Source: Neptunicoccus sediminis (GTDB lineage: Bacteria; Pseudomonadota; Alphaproteobacteria; Rhodobacterales; Rhodobacteraceae). From it: a DNA stretch of 64,000 bases. Made by a program: the position numbers and the translations under genes. Shown piece after piece: positions 44,699 to 53,588 of the stretch. Below the pieces are notes generated by a model, which worked only from the letters and a program-made list of their open reading frames with translations, was not told where the DNA came from and ran no database searches. Each line of letters opens with the position of its first letter. The stretch's first letter is position 1. Location of the stretch: positions 310,001 through 374,000 of the forward strand of contig NZ_MDVX01000003.1 in assembly GCF_001719615.1 (NCBI RefSeq), read 5' to 3'.

Positions 44699-45994
44699 AT
44701 GGCCAATGTAGTAGTTGTCGGCGCACAATGGGGTGACGAAGGCAAAGGGAAGATTGTTGACTGGTTGTCAGAGCGTGCGGACATCATCGCACGGTTTCAG
44801 GGCGGTCATAATGCCGGCCACACTCTGGTGATCGACGGCAAGGTGTACAAGCTGAATGCGCTGCCCTCTGGTGTGGTGCGTGGCGGCAAACTGTCCGTCA
44901 TCGGCAACGGTGTGGTGCTTGATCCGTGGCATCTGGTGCAGGAAATCGCCAAGATTCGCGAGCAGGGCGTCGAGATTTCCCCCGAATCCCTGATGATCGC
45001 GGAAAACACGCCGCTGATCCTGCCAATCCACGGTGAACTGGACCGCGCACGGGAAGAAGCGGCCTCCAAGGGGACCAAGATCGGCACCACAGGGCGCGGT
45101 ATCGGTCCGGCCTATGAAGACAAAGTGGGCCGCCGTTCGGTGCGGGTTGCCGACCTTGCGGATGAGGCCACATTGATCGCCCGCGTGGATCGTGCGTTGC
45201 AACACCATGATCCGCTGCGCAAAGGACTGGGCATCGAAGCGGTGGATCGCGACGGGTTGATTGACCAGCTGCGCGAGATTTCCAAGGAAATCCTGCCGTA
45301 TGCCGCGCCGGTCTGGAAAGTGCTGAACGAACAGCGCAAGGCGGGCAAACGAATTCTGTTTGAAGGGGCGCAAGGCGCGTTGCTGGATATTGATTTCGGC
45401 ACCTATCCCTTTGTGACCTCGTCCAACGTGATCGCAGGACAGGCTGCCACGGGTGTGGGGATTGGTCCGGGCTCTATTGATTATGTGCTGGGCATCGTCA
45501 AAGCCTATACCACACGGGTGGGCGAAGGCCCGTTCCCGACCGAACTTCAGGATGCAGACGGTCAGCGGCTGGGCGAACGTGGTCATGAATTTGGCACCGT
45601 AACAGGCCGTCAGCGCCGCTGCGGCTGGTTTGACGCGGCACTGGTGCGCCAGACCTGCGCAACTTCGGGTGTGACAGGAATCTCCCTGACCAAGCTTGAC
45701 GTGCTGGACGGTTTTGAAACCCTGAAAATCTGTGTGGCTTATGATCTGGACGGCAAGCGTCTGGACTATCTGCCGACCGCAGCGGATCAACAGGCCCGTT
45801 GCACACCGATCTACGAAGAAATGCCCGGCTGGTCGCAAAGCACCGAAGGCGCGCGGTCCTGGGCTGATCTGCCCGCCGAAGCGATCAAATATGTGCGGCG
45901 TGTGGAAGAGCTGATCGGCTGCCCTGTGGCCATGCTTTCCACGTCACCAGAGCGGGAAGACACGATCCTCGTGACCGACCCGTTTGCCGATTAA
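44699..45994 (+). CDS. purA: Adenylosuccinate synthetase
   Basis: The 431-residue enzyme joins aspartate to IMP with GTP, the first committed step to AMP. It begins [23 protein letters not shown] with the phosphate-binding loop, and has [14 protein letters not shown], the [18 protein letters not shown] segment, and the C-terminal [16 protein letters not shown]. The start at 44699 has AGAGG eight bases upstream. A small DUF2842 gene follows by 11 bases and is probably co-transcribed. Confidence 0.97.
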   Translation: MANVVVVGAQWGDEGKGKIVDWLSERADIIARFQGGHNAGHTLVIDGKVYKLNALPSGVVRGGKLSVIGNGVVLDPWHLVQEIAKIREQGVEISPESLMIAENTPLILPIHGELDRAREEAASKGTKIGTTGRGIGPAYEDKVGRRSVRVADLADEATLIARVDRALQHHDPLRKGLGIEAVDRDGLIDQLREISKEILPYAAPVWKVLNEQRKAGKRILFEGAQGALLDIDFGTYPFVTSSNVIAGQAATGVGIGPGSIDYVLGIVKAYTTRVGEGPFPTELQDADGQRLGERGHEFGTVTGRQRRCGWFDAALVRQTCATSGVTGISLTKLDVLDGFETLKICVAYDLDGKRLDYLPTAADQQARCTPIYEEMPGWSQSTEGARSWADLPAEAIKYVRRVEELIGCPVAMLSTSPEREDTILVTDPFAD

Positions 45995-46005
45995 GGAAAG
46001 ATTGA

Positions 46006-46224
46006 ATGGCATTATCCTATAAAGCGCGCCGGCGCTGGTCTCTGGTTCTGCTGCTGGTTTGGCTGCCGATCTATTGCGTCATCGCTGTGACAGTGATGAA
46101 CGCAATTCCGCGACTGCCCATGCTGGTAGAACTGCTGGTCTATATCTTTCTTGGCGTTGCTTGGGTATTGCCCTTCAAATTCGTCTTCAAAGGCGTTGGC
46201 AAGGAAGACCCGGATCAAACTTGA
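46006..46224 (+). CDS. DUF2842 small membrane protein
   Basis: This 72-residue protein has two membrane helices (SLVLLLVWLPIYCVIAVTVM and ELLVYIFLGVAWVLPFKFVF) separated by a short loop with NAIPRLP, the pattern of alphaproteobacterial DUF2842. The function is unknown. It follows purA closely and ends inside an inverted repeat. Confidence 0.82.
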   Translation: MALSYKARRRWSLVLLLVWLPIYCVIAVTVMNAIPRLPMLVELLVYIFLGVAWVLPFKFVFKGVGKEDPDQT

Positions 46225-46231
46225 TCCGGGT
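46208..46231. terminator. Inverted repeat spanning the DUF2842 stop codon
   Basis: ACCCGGATCAA and TTGATCCGGGT are perfect eleven-base arms separated by only AC. The stop codon lies in the second arm. There is no T run. It probably stabilises or ends the purA message. Confidence 0.5.
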
Positions 46232-46275
46232 GCTTCGCTCTCGCGCTCCGGATAAATTCTGGAATTTTCCGACCC

Positions 46276-46293
46276 CCGTCATATCTCTGTTAC
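46276..46293 (+). promoter_or_regulatory. Candidate Pho box upstream of the phosphate transporter
   Basis: CCGTCAT-ATCT-CTGTTAC has two seven-base direct repeats with a four-base spacer, close to the PhoB-box pattern CTGTCAT-N4-CTGTCAC (six of seven in each half by my reading). It lies 58 bases before the pit start codon. Established knowledge from Sinorhizobium shows PhoB control of a pit gene, so the position is meaningful. Confidence 0.6.
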
Positions 46294-46350
46294 AAAAGAT
46301 TCATATAGCGGTCGCGTTCGCGGGAATCACCGCTATCGTGGAGGACTCTA

Positions 46351-47835
46351 ATGGTCAAATCAGCTCGCCCTAACAAGACACTCGACCGGGATCTCGGCAG
46401 CCGTGTCTTGCTGGAAAACGCCAACTATGCCATTCGCAAACCACTGGTGGCCCCCGCATTGGGCGGGGTGTTCATTGTGGTTGCGATCCTGCTGACCAGT
46501 CTGGCGTTCGGATGGGCAGGTAATGGCCTGATTATCGCGCTGGCCGCCGGTCTCGGGGCGTATATGGCGCTGAACATCGGCGCCAATGATGTGGCCAACA
46601 ATGTCGGCCCTGCTGTGGGGGCCAATGCGCTGTCTATGGGCGGGGCGCTGATTATCGCAGCCATCTTTGAAAGTGCCGGAGCCTTGCTGGCAGGCGGCGA
46701 TGTGGTGGGTACAATTTCCAAAGGGATTATCGACCCCACCGCCGTTTCGGAACCCCGTGTGTTTATCTGGGCGATGATGTCCGCGCTGATCGCATCTGCG
46801 GTCTGGGTGAACCTTGCCACATGGGTCGGTGCGCCTGTTTCCACGACACACTCCGTTGTAGGCGGTGTGATGGGGGCGGGCATTGCCGCTGCCGGGTTTG
46901 CCGCAGTGAACTGGTCCATGATGAGCCAGATCGCGGCAAGCTGGGTGATCTCACCCGTGTTGGGTGGCGTGGTTGCGGCCCTGTTCCTGTGGCTGATCAA
47001 GTCGCAAGTGTCAGATCAAGAAGACAAAATTACCGCAGCGCGGCGCTGGGTGCCGATCCTGATCGCTGTCATGGCCGGTGCGTTTTCAACCTATCTGGCG
47101 GTGAAGGGGCTGAAAAAGATTGTTTCTATTGATCTGCAATACGCGTTGCTGATTGGCGCGGTGTCTGCGGTTCTGTTCTACTTTGTCTCTCATCCGATGA
47201 TCCGCAAACAGTCCGAGGGCAAGGAAAACACCAAGGAAACCGTGCGCAAGCTGTTCACGCTGCCGCTGGTTTGCGCGGCGGCGCTGCTCTCCTTTGCCCA
47301 TGGTGCGAACGATGTGGCCAACGCGATTGGCCCGCTTGCCGCGATTGTACACACGGCCGAAGCCTCCGAAGTTGTCGCCAAAGTGTCGATCCCGATCTGG
47401 GTCATGATCGTTGGCGCCTTTGGCCTGTCCTTTGGCCTGCTTCTGTTCGGCCCGAAACTGATCCGGATGGTTGGAGAGCAAATCACCAAGCTGAACCCGC
47501 TGCGCGCCTATTGTGTGGCGCTGTCAGCCGCGATCACCGTGATTGTGGCAAGCTGGCTGGGTCTGCCGGTCTCCTCTACCCATATCGCTGTTGGCGCGGT
47601 CTTTGGCGTCGGCTTTTTCCGCGAAGCCCACTGGCGTGTGACCCACAACCGCGAGGTCGTGCAGCAGGTGGTCGAAACCGAAGCAGGCAAGGCAAACAAG
47701 AAAAAGCGCAAACACCGCAAACTTGTACGTCGCTCCCACTTCCTGACCATCATCGCGGCGTGGGTCATCACCGTGCCCGCCGCGTCTATACTGTCGGGGC
47801 TAGTGTTTGTGCTGTTGAATACAGTGGCGGGGTAG
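46351..47835 (+). CDS. pit: Inorganic phosphate transporter, PiT family
   Basis: The 494-residue permease has about ten to twelve membrane helices and the duplicated PiT signature: NIGANDVANNVGPAVGA in the first half and AHGANDVANAIGPLAA in the second. SSTHIAVGAVFGVGF follows. It carries phosphate with protons or cations at low affinity. A basic loop (KKRKHRKLVRR) precedes the last helix. A candidate Pho box upstream suggests phosphate-responsive control. An intrinsic terminator follows. Confidence 0.94.
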   Translation: MVKSARPNKTLDRDLGSRVLLENANYAIRKPLVAPALGGVFIVVAILLTSLAFGWAGNGLIIALAAGLGAYMALNIGANDVANNVGPAVGANALSMGGALIIAAIFESAGALLAGGDVVGTISKGIIDPTAVSEPRVFIWAMMSALIASAVWVNLATWVGAPVSTTHSVVGGVMGAGIAAAGFAAVNWSMMSQIAASWVISPVLGGVVAALFLWLIKSQVSDQEDKITAARRWVPILIAVMAGAFSTYLAVKGLKKIVSIDLQYALLIGAVSAVLFYFVSHPMIRKQSEGKENTKETVRKLFTLPLVCAAALLSFAHGANDVANAIGPLAAIVHTAEASEVVAKVSIPIWVMIVGAFGLSFGLLLFGPKLIRMVGEQITKLNPLRAYCVALSAAITVIVASWLGLPVSSTHIAVGAVFGVGFFREAHWRVTHNREVVQQVVETEAGKANKKKRKHRKLVRRSHFLTIIAAWVITVPAASILSGLVFVLLNTVAG

Positions 47836-47858
47836 GGCGTTCGTCACGGATGTAGAGG

Positions 47859-47891
47859 AAAGGCCTGTCCTGCGAAGGACGGGCCTTTTTT
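47859..47891 (+). terminator. Rho-independent terminator of pit
   Basis: AAAGGCCTGTCC and GGACGGGCCTTT pair with one G-T mismatch across a short loop and run into six T, 24 bases after the pit stop. Confidence 0.8.
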
Positions 47892-48104
47892 GTAGAGGGA
47901 CGCGACCGCACCTTTAGGGGGTGTTTCTGTGATGGCAGTATCGTAGCTTTCGGGGCATCTTCGGAATGGGTAACTGACCAGTGGAAGATGGCACAGTTCA
48001 GTGCTCGGTTCCCGATCCAAACGACCATTAGGTCCAGCGCTTTATCCAATAGATGTATCTGATCTAAAGCCCTTAAGGGTATTTATTGCTCTGCCACCAA
48101 CGAG
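47892..48104. other. Gap between pit and the aminotransferase with no recognised feature
   Basis: Between the two terminators of convergent genes there are about 210 bases of sequence in which I see no gene, RNA or repeat. A weak minus-strand open frame exists but has no family features. Confidence 0.5.
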
Positions 48105-48105
48105 A

Positions 48106-48131
48106 AAGGGCCGCCCCTTGGGACGGCCCTT
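48106..48131 (-). terminator. Terminator of the aminotransferase gene
   Basis: AAGGGCCG and CGGCCCTT form an eight-pair stem; on the minus strand it is followed by a short T-rich stretch (TTTCTCG), just past the aminotransferase stop. Confidence 0.6.
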
Positions 48132-48154
48132 CGATATGTTTTGAAAATGCGCGT

Positions 48155-49537
48155 TTACGCGAAGACCTCGCTAAGCGCCTTGTCCATTGCGACTGCGATT
48201 TCGTCGATGTCGTCTTTGGTCGAGATCAGCGCAGGTGACAGGCACAGCGTGTTGTTCAGGCCGGGCAGGGAGCGGTTGGTCATGCCGATGATCACCCCTT
48301 GCGCCATGCAGTTGGCGACAACCGCTGCGACTTTCTTTTCGTCCATCGGTTCCCGGCTGTCGCGGTCTGCAACAAGCTCTGCGCCAAGGAACAGACCCTT
48401 GCCGCGCACCTCACCGATGACCTTGTGCTTGTCCATCAGCTCGCCCAGTTTGCCCATGCAATATTCGCCCATATCAATGGTGTTTTGCAGCAGGCCCTCT
48501 TCTTCGATAATCTTCATATTTTCGATCGCAGCCGCCGGACCGGAGGCACAGCCGCCAAAGGTGGACACATCGCGGAAATAGTTCATCGGGTCGTCAACAT
48601 TGTCTTTAAAGTTGTCGAAAACCGCTTCGGTTGTCACCAGACAGGAAATCGCCGCATAGCCGGAGGCGACACCTTTGGCCATCGTTACAAAATCCGGCTG
48701 AATGCCGTAGTGCTGGTAGCCGAACCATGTGCCGGTCCGACCCACGCCGCATACCACTTCGTCAATGTGCAGCAGGATTTCGTATTTTTTACACAGTTCC
48801 TGGATGCCTTCCCAATAGCCTTTGGGCGGCACGATCACACCACCGCCGGCGGTGATCGGTTCCAGACAGATTGCGCCGATTGTGTCGGGGCCTTCGCGCA
48901 GGATCACTTCCTCGGTGGCTTTGACGCAGGCTTCGCCATATTGCTCGGCGGTGACGCCAAACTGGTTGCGGTATTCCAGACAATGGGGCACTTCGACGAA
49001 ACCCGGGGTGAAGGGGCCGTATTGGGCGTTCCGCTCTGGCTGGCCACCCGCAGAGAGACAGGCAATTGTGGTGCCGTGGTAGTCCCGCTCGCGGTAGAGG
49101 ATCTTGTGTTTCTTGCCGCCGTGTTTGGAATGGGCGATCTGGCGCACCATTTTGAAGGCTTTCTCATTCGCTTCGGAGCCGGAGTTGGCGTAATAAACGC
49201 GCTTCATACCGGGCATTTTGTCGATCAGCATTTTGGAGAAAATGGACCCCGGAATAGAACCGGCAGTTTGGGCGAAATAGTTCATCTTGACCAATTGGTC
49301 ACGAACCGCATTGGCAATCCGTTCGCGGCCATAGCCGACGTTAACGGTCCAGACGCCACCGGACACAGCGTCCAGATGTTCCTTGCCACGGGCATCCCAA
49401 ACGCGGTTGCCCTTACCCTCTACGATGATCTTGGGATCAATGGTTTCAAAAGGCTTGTGCTGGATCAGGTGGTGCCACACATGGGCACGGTCTGTCTCAA
49501 TTATTTCTTCGATGTCGTTGGTGGTTATCGCATCCAT
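48155..49537 (-). CDS. tpa: Class III aminotransferase, taurine:pyruvate aminotransferase-like
   Basis: The 460-residue PLP enzyme has ANSGSEANEKAFKMVRQIAH, the YRERDYHGTTIACLSAGG segment, HIDEVVCGVGRTG, and the PLP lysine in TMAKGVASGYAAISC. The N-terminal HVWHHLIQHKPFE and DAVSGGVWTVNVGYGRE are typical of taurine:pyruvate aminotransferases of this group. They move the amino group of taurine to pyruvate, giving sulfoacetaldehyde and alanine. No tauABC, xsc or tauR is adjacent, so another omega-amine may be the substrate. The start at 49537 has AAAGG eight bases before it; a GTG three codons upstream is less likely. Confidence 0.78.
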   Translation of the reverse strand: MDAITTNDIEEIIETDRAHVWHHLIQHKPFETIDPKIIVEGKGNRVWDARGKEHLDAVSGGVWTVNVGYGRERIANAVRDQLVKMNYFAQTAGSIPGSIFSKMLIDKMPGMKRVYYANSGSEANEKAFKMVRQIAHSKHGGKKHKILYRERDYHGTTIACLSAGGQPERNAQYGPFTPGFVEVPHCLEYRNQFGVTAEQYGEACVKATEEVILREGPDTIGAICLEPITAGGGVIVPPKGYWEGIQELCKKYEILLHIDEVVCGVGRTGTWFGYQHYGIQPDFVTMAKGVASGYAAISCLVTTEAVFDNFKDNVDDPMNYFRDVSTFGGCASGPAAAIENMKIIEEEGLLQNTIDMGEYCMGKLGELMDKHKVIGEVRGKGLFLGAELVADRDSREPMDEKKVAAVVANCMAQGVIIGMTNRSLPGLNNTLCLSPALISTKDDIDEIAVAMDKALSEVFA

Positions 49538-49688
49538 GACGGGCACCTTTCAGGGTTATAAGAGGAGGTCACTTGGGGCGTACCCTGCGTGATTATCTGA
49601 CAATAGGAAAGGGGCAAAATGCTGCCGTTTCATAGGGCCAGAGTTTTCACCGAATAGCGCCAGTTGAACCGATGCGGAGACTTTGGAC

Positions 49689-50075
49689 TCAGTTCATATC
49701 CAGCGCACGCTGGCGGAGGATCTCAAACGGGATGGTCTCTAGCGTGTTGATATGGGTGGATTCCAGCACCACATGGGGCGCAGAGCCGAACGCATCTGCC
49801 TGCACCCAGCGATCTGCGCAAAGGCACCAGCGGTCGCCCGGTTTCAATCCCTGAAAGCCGTACTCCGGACGGGGTGTGGACAGGTCGTTGCCTCTGGACT
49901 TGGAGAAAGCGAGAAACGCTTCGGTCATCAGGCAGCAGACGGTGTGTTTGCCTTGATCGGCGGGACCGGTGTTACAGCAGCCGTCTCGGTAAAACCCCGT
50001 CACAGGGTCGCTGGAGCAGGGCTTCAGGGCCTCTCCCAATACGTTGAGGCTTTCGTCCATTTCACTCTTGGTCAC
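49689..50075 (-). CDS. DUF2237 family protein
   Basis: The 128-residue protein matches the DUF2237 pattern: LNVLGEALKPCSSDPVTGFYRDGCC, HTVCCLMTEAFLAFSKSRGNDLSTPRPE, and GLKPGDRWCLCADRW. Six or more conserved cysteines and acids suggest a metal or redox site, but no function is established. It is cytoplasmic and single. Neighbours give no clue. Confidence 0.9.
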   Translation of the reverse strand: MTKSEMDESLNVLGEALKPCSSDPVTGFYRDGCCNTGPADQGKHTVCCLMTEAFLAFSKSRGNDLSTPRPEYGFQGLKPGDRWCLCADRWVQADAFGSAPHVVLESTHINTLETIPFEILRQRALDMN

Positions 50076-50162
50076 GGTGCTATTTCCCTTATGCGTGTCC
50101 CTATTGATAGGCCGCGCAAAAGGGGTTTGTCACGGGCTAACAGGAAGAAATCTGTCAGCGTT

Positions 50163-50696
50163 TTAATAGGTCACGCGGGTTTCAATCGCGTTTTCCAACA
50201 TCACATAGGCCCATGTCTGTTCACCGCCACGCTTGCGGATTTCGCCAAGCTGCTGGCGGGCGGCGTCCATATTGCCATCTGCCACATAGCCTTGTCCCAT
50301 ATAACTGCGGGCGAGAATGTAATCGGGGTCAATTTCGAATGCCTTTTGGTAGTAAGTCAGCGCAGTTTGTAAATCCCCGAGCTTGCGGTGGGAAAAACCC
50401 AGATAGTTCAGCACGCGGGGATCGTCCTTGTTTTCAACCAAAGACAACAGCCGGATCGCATCCTTGAACTGGCCGTCGTATGCCATGCCACGGGCGTTGA
50501 TATAAAGCACCTCGTCGCTGAACATGCCATGTTCAGCCTCAACACATTTTTTTGTTTTCGGGTCGAGCACCATCCCTTTCTTTTTGCAGGTTGCCTCTGT
50601 CGGGGTGGCGCTGCTGTTGCCGTCCCCTGCGGCCAGCGCAGCGGTGGCGATGGACAAACCCAGCAGGCCGGAGCCAATGGTTGCAATGATATTCAT
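50163..50696 (-). CDS. Exported TPR protein
   Basis: The 177-residue protein has a signal peptide (IIATIGSGLLGLSIATAALA), a short cysteine-bearing segment (ATCKKKGMVLDPKTKKCVEAE) and two to three TPR repeats (YINARGMAYDGQFKDAIRLLS, YLGFSHRKLGDLQTALTYYQKAFEIDP). It is a periplasmic scaffold of unknown partner. It is divergent from the exported coiled-coil/lipoprotein pair. Confidence 0.82.
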   Translation of the reverse strand: MNIIATIGSGLLGLSIATAALAAGDGNSSATPTEATCKKKGMVLDPKTKKCVEAEHGMFSDEVLYINARGMAYDGQFKDAIRLLSLVENKDDPRVLNYLGFSHRKLGDLQTALTYYQKAFEIDPDYILARSYMGQGYVADGNMDAARQQLGEIRKRGGEQTWAYVMLENAIETRVTY

Positions 50697-50904
50697 AGTA
50701 AAACTCCCAAAAGTTTCGGAAAGATGAATGGCTTAGTAATTCTTGCAAGCTTAGCCGAAAAAAACCGCTGCAACAGCATTTATACGTAAAAGTGAGCAGG
50801 CCCGAAAAACGCGGGGATCGTGCAAACCGTGATCTTTGACATTTCTATCTGGCGCATCCCCGCACTAATCTTGGGGATAGCGCAACGCAGCGGAAGGTTT
50901 TGTT

Positions 50905-51612
50905 ATGTATCGGATATTTCTTGCAGGACTGGTGACGGCCCTCGTCATGCTCCAGGTTTCAACCGCCTCTGCGCAGGGGGCGCGGACCCGTGCACTGGGA
51001 GAGGATCCGCCCCTGACCCGTAACCAGCCCAAAAGCGCGGCCACCCATTACAGCGAGGCGAAACTGGCGCGGCAGGCAAAGGCGTTTCAAAGGACAATGG
51101 CCGAGGGGATCGTGGCGGGGGCGGCTGTCGGGCTGCTGGCAGATATGCTGAGCAGTAACGACAACAACTCCGGTTTGCAGATCGGTATTGGTTCGGGTGC
51201 GCTGGCGGGCAGTTATGTGGCGCGGCTACAGCAGAAATACCGCCGCAAGGAACTGCGGCTGGAGCGGATACGCAATGACGTGAACCGCGCCAATCAAGAA
51301 CTCGCAGCTTCTATTGCGACGATGCAGGCAGTCGTGGCTTTTCAGCAAAGCGAGCTGAACGCGCTGCGGGCCTCGGGTGCGAAAAAGCGGCAGATCCGGC
51401 GGGAATTGAAGCAGGCCAAAGCCAATCTCAACAATATGAGCAAGGCCATAAAAGGCGCACAGAAATGGGAAAAGGAATTCAAATCAACCCGTTCCTTGCG
51501 TCTGGTGCGGGGGCAAACCACCGGAATCGATCGGGAAATCGCGCTGTTGTCCCAGCGGATCGCAGCGATGAAATCGGTCGCGGGTCAGATGAAAGGTGTG
51601 ACCAAATCATGA
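50905..51612 (+). CDS. Exported glycine-zipper/coiled-coil protein
   Basis: This 235-residue protein has a signal peptide (RIFLAGLVTALVMLQVSTASA). A glycine-rich hydrophobic stretch follows (GIVAGAAVGLLADML, IGIGSGALAGSYVA), like glycine-zipper domains that insert into or associate with membranes, then a long basic coiled coil. I do not recognise a named family. The stop overlaps the start of a lipoprotein gene (ATGA), so the two are made together. Surface or envelope association is inferred. Confidence 0.75.
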   Translation: MYRIFLAGLVTALVMLQVSTASAQGARTRALGEDPPLTRNQPKSAATHYSEAKLARQAKAFQRTMAEGIVAGAAVGLLADMLSSNDNNSGLQIGIGSGALAGSYVARLQQKYRRKELRLERIRNDVNRANQELAASIATMQAVVAFQQSELNALRASGAKKRQIRRELKQAKANLNNMSKAIKGAQKWEKEFKSTRSLRLVRGQTTGIDREIALLSQRIAAMKSVAGQMKGVTKS

Positions 51613-52019
51613 GAGTGGATAACCTGTTAACAATCACCGCATCTGTCCTGATCCTCGCCGGATGTGTCACTTCCGAAGATCCCGGCGACGGTGGATTTTT
51701 CAACGGCGTGGCGGGGGCCAGCTACGGCACCTATGAGCGGCGTGTGGCAAGCCGTCAGGCGGCGGTAGACAGTGCACAGGCGGAAAACGCGCGGCTTGCG
51801 GGTGAGCTTGCACGGTTGCGGATGGAACACAGCCGCGCCAAATCCGACCTGATCGCAGCCCGCGCCAACGCGCAGACCGCCGGTGTAAGGCTGAGCGCTA
51901 CGCAAGAGGGGCAGGTGGCGGCTGCGCTGCGTGCCGATCCTGCGCGGGTCGAAAGCCTGAGCAAAGCCATTGCCGATGCCCGCCGCCTGACAGAATCCAT
52001 CAAGGGCTTGGCGGGGTAG
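51609..52019 (+). CDS. Lipoprotein with coiled-coil domain
   Basis: The 136-residue product has a lipoprotein signal with lipobox LILAGC (Cys near residue 19), a Gly-rich linker and a coiled coil (VASRQAAVDSAQAENARLAGELARLRMEHSRAK). It starts inside the preceding gene's stop codon (ATGA). It likely sits on the outer or inner membrane and may bind the exported coiled-coil protein encoded upstream. No family is recognised. It is convergent with rplI across a bidirectional terminator. Confidence 0.75.
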   Translation: MRVDNLLTITASVLILAGCVTSEDPGDGGFFNGVAGASYGTYERRVASRQAAVDSAQAENARLAGELARLRMEHSRAKSDLIAARANAQTAGVRLSATQEGQVAAALRADPARVESLSKAIADARRLTESIKGLAG

Positions 52020-52044
52020 ACCGGACAGCGCGTAGTACAAAGGA

Positions 52045-52072
52045 AAAGGCCCGCTGAAACCAGCGGGCCTTT
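52045..52072. terminator. Bidirectional terminator between the lipoprotein gene and rplI
   Basis: AAAGGCCCGCTG and CAGCGGGCCTTT form a perfect twelve-pair stem with loop AAAC. It serves convergent genes on both strands. Confidence 0.8.
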
Positions 52073-52107
52073 CAAATTTGATCTGAACTGACAAACAGTC
52101 GGGAAGA

Positions 52108-52740
52108 TTAAGCTTTTGGCTCTTCTTCTTCGCCGGTTGCTTCTTCTTCAGCAGCCGGAACATTGTCTTCCAGATCGTCAAGCGCAGCACCGCCGATGTC
52201 GTCGAACAGTTCGGAGATTTCAAATTCTGCTTCCGCTTCTGCTTCGGCTTCCAGTTCCTGAATGGATTTACCAGAGGCTTGCAGTTCGGCTTCTTCAGCA
52301 GAACGGGCAACGTTGATTTCGATGGAACATTCGACTTCAGGGTGCAGGACAACACGCATTGTGTGTACGCCCAGTTCCTTGATCGGAGCTTCCAGAACCA
52401 TCTGTTTCTTGTCGACTGTGAAGCCGGCTTCGGTTGCAGCAGTTGCCGCGTCCCGCGTGGAAACAGAACCATAAAGCGAACCGGCGTCGGATGCGGAGCG
52501 AATCACAACGAACTGTTGTCCGTCCAGTTTCGCAGCCACTGCTTCGGCTTCTTTTTTGGTTTCGAGGTTTTGTGCTTCAAGTTGGGCTTTGCGGTTTTCA
52601 AAGCTTTCCATGTTGCCTTTGGTGGCGCGCAGCGCCTTGCCTTGGGCCAGCAGGAAGTTACGGGCGTAACCTTGCTTAACGGAAACTACATCACCCATTT
52701 GGCCCAGTTTGGCCACACGTTCGAGAAGGATAACATCCAT
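52108..52740 (-). CDS. rplI: Ribosomal protein bL9
   Basis: The 210-residue protein begins [36 protein letters not shown], the L9 N-terminal domain, then the central helix ([20 protein letters not shown]). The C-terminal domain ([17 protein letters not shown]) is followed by an acidic Glu-rich tail that extends it beyond the roughly 150 residues of E. coli L9. Such tails are common in Rhodobacterales. It is the last gene of rpsF-rpsR-rplI. Confidence 0.97.
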   Translation of the reverse strand: MDVILLERVAKLGQMGDVVSVKQGYARNFLLAQGKALRATKGNMESFENRKAQLEAQNLETKKEAEAVAAKLDGQQFVVIRSASDAGSLYGSVSTRDAATAATEAGFTVDKKQMVLEAPIKELGVHTMRVVLHPEVECSIEINVARSAEEAELQASGKSIQELEAEAEAEAEFEISELFDDIGGAALDDLEDNVPAAEEEATGEEEEPKA

Positions 52741-52751
52741 GGATTTTCTCC

Positions 52752-52979
52752 TTACTTCACAGCATAGGGCAGCAGCGCCAGAAACCGTGCGCGTTTGATG
52801 GCTTTGGCCAGCTCGCGTTGTTTCTTGGCAGAGACTGCGGTGATACGGGACGGAACGATCTTGCCGCGCTCGGAAATGTAGCGTTGCAGCAGTTTCGTAT
52901 CTTTATAGTCGATCTTCGGCGCATTGTCGCCAGAGAACGGGCAAGATTTGCGACGACGGAAAAATGGTTTGTTGGCCAT
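52752..52979 (-). CDS. rpsR: Ribosomal protein bS18
   Basis: The 75-residue protein has [35 protein letters not shown] and [30 protein letters not shown], the whole S18 sequence pattern. It pairs with S6 on the small subunit platform. It lies between rpsF and rplI with short gaps. Confidence 0.98.
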   Translation of the reverse strand: MANKPFFRRRKSCPFSGDNAPKIDYKDTKLLQRYISERGKIVPSRITAVSAKKQRELAKAIKRARFLALLPYAVK

Positions 52980-52995
52980 GATTTAGCGTCCTTTC

Positions 52996-53349
52996 TTAAC
53001 GTTCGCGGCGACGTTCGTCGCGGGAGTTTTTAGCTTGGATTACAACGGAAGGGCCTTCTTCGTGCTCATCAACTTTGATGGTCAGAACGCGCATTACGTC
53101 ATCGTGCAAACGCATCAGGCGTTCCATCTCTGCAACAGCCGGCGCAGGCGCGTCTGTTTTCAGGAAGGCATAGTGGCCCTTGCGGTTTTTGTTGATTTTA
53201 TAGGCCATTGTTTTCAGGCCCCAGTATTCGTTCTCGACAACTTTACCACCGTTGTCTGTCAGAACGGCGCCGAAATGCTCAATCAGGCTTTCGGCCTGCG
53301 CGTTGGAAAGATCCTGACGCGCAATAAATGTGTGCTCGTAGAGCGCCAT
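52996..53349 (-). CDS. rpsF: Ribosomal protein bS6
   Basis: The 117-residue protein has ALYEHTFIARQDLSNAQAESLIEHF, NEYWGLKTMAYKINKNRKGHY and VAEMERLMRLHDDVMRVLTIKVDEHEEGPS, diagnostic of S6, with a short basic tail (SRDERRRER). It is the first gene of the rpsF-rpsR-rplI operon. An inverted repeat upstream may be the S6:S18 autoregulatory leader. Confidence 0.98.
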   Translation of the reverse strand: MALYEHTFIARQDLSNAQAESLIEHFGAVLTDNGGKVVENEYWGLKTMAYKINKNRKGHYAFLKTDAPAPAVAEMERLMRLHDDVMRVLTIKVDEHEEGPSVVIQAKNSRDERRRER

Positions 53350-53388
53350 TTTATCACCATATGTAAGCGTGCTTCAAAACCGGGTTAA

Positions 53389-53441
53389 TCTTCCGCCCCC
53401 CGGTACGAGAGGCATCCGCGTGAACGTAAATCTGCGGAAGA
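53389..53441 (-). ncRNA. Candidate S6:S18 autoregulatory leader hairpin of the rpsF operon
   Basis: In the rpsF leader, TCTTCCGC and GCGGAAGA (arms at 53434-53441 and 53389-53396) enclose a 37-base loop that includes TACCGG near the 3' arm. S6:S18-binding leaders in many bacteria use a stem with a CCG element next to a hairpin. The position and a CCG fit, but I cannot confirm the full consensus. Confidence 0.4.
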
Positions 53442-53588
53442 TGGGGCGGGTATAGCGAAGCCTGAGGTGAATGCAAGCTGTAAGCGTGCTGGCGGGGCAT
53501 TTGCCGGTTAATCCGGCTCGCGTGTTGAAGTTTCTTGTCCCCAACCGTAACAGACTCTAAAAATACGTGAAGCAAAAAAGAGGCATCA

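Noticed and set aside
47786-48049. 87-residue minus-strand frame between pit and the aminotransferase
   Set aside because: It overlaps the end of pit and its terminator and resembles no family; a remnant of a mobile element was considered but nothing supports it.
48299-49561. 420-residue plus-strand open frame
   Set aside because: Antisense of the class III aminotransferase gene, with no recognisable motif.
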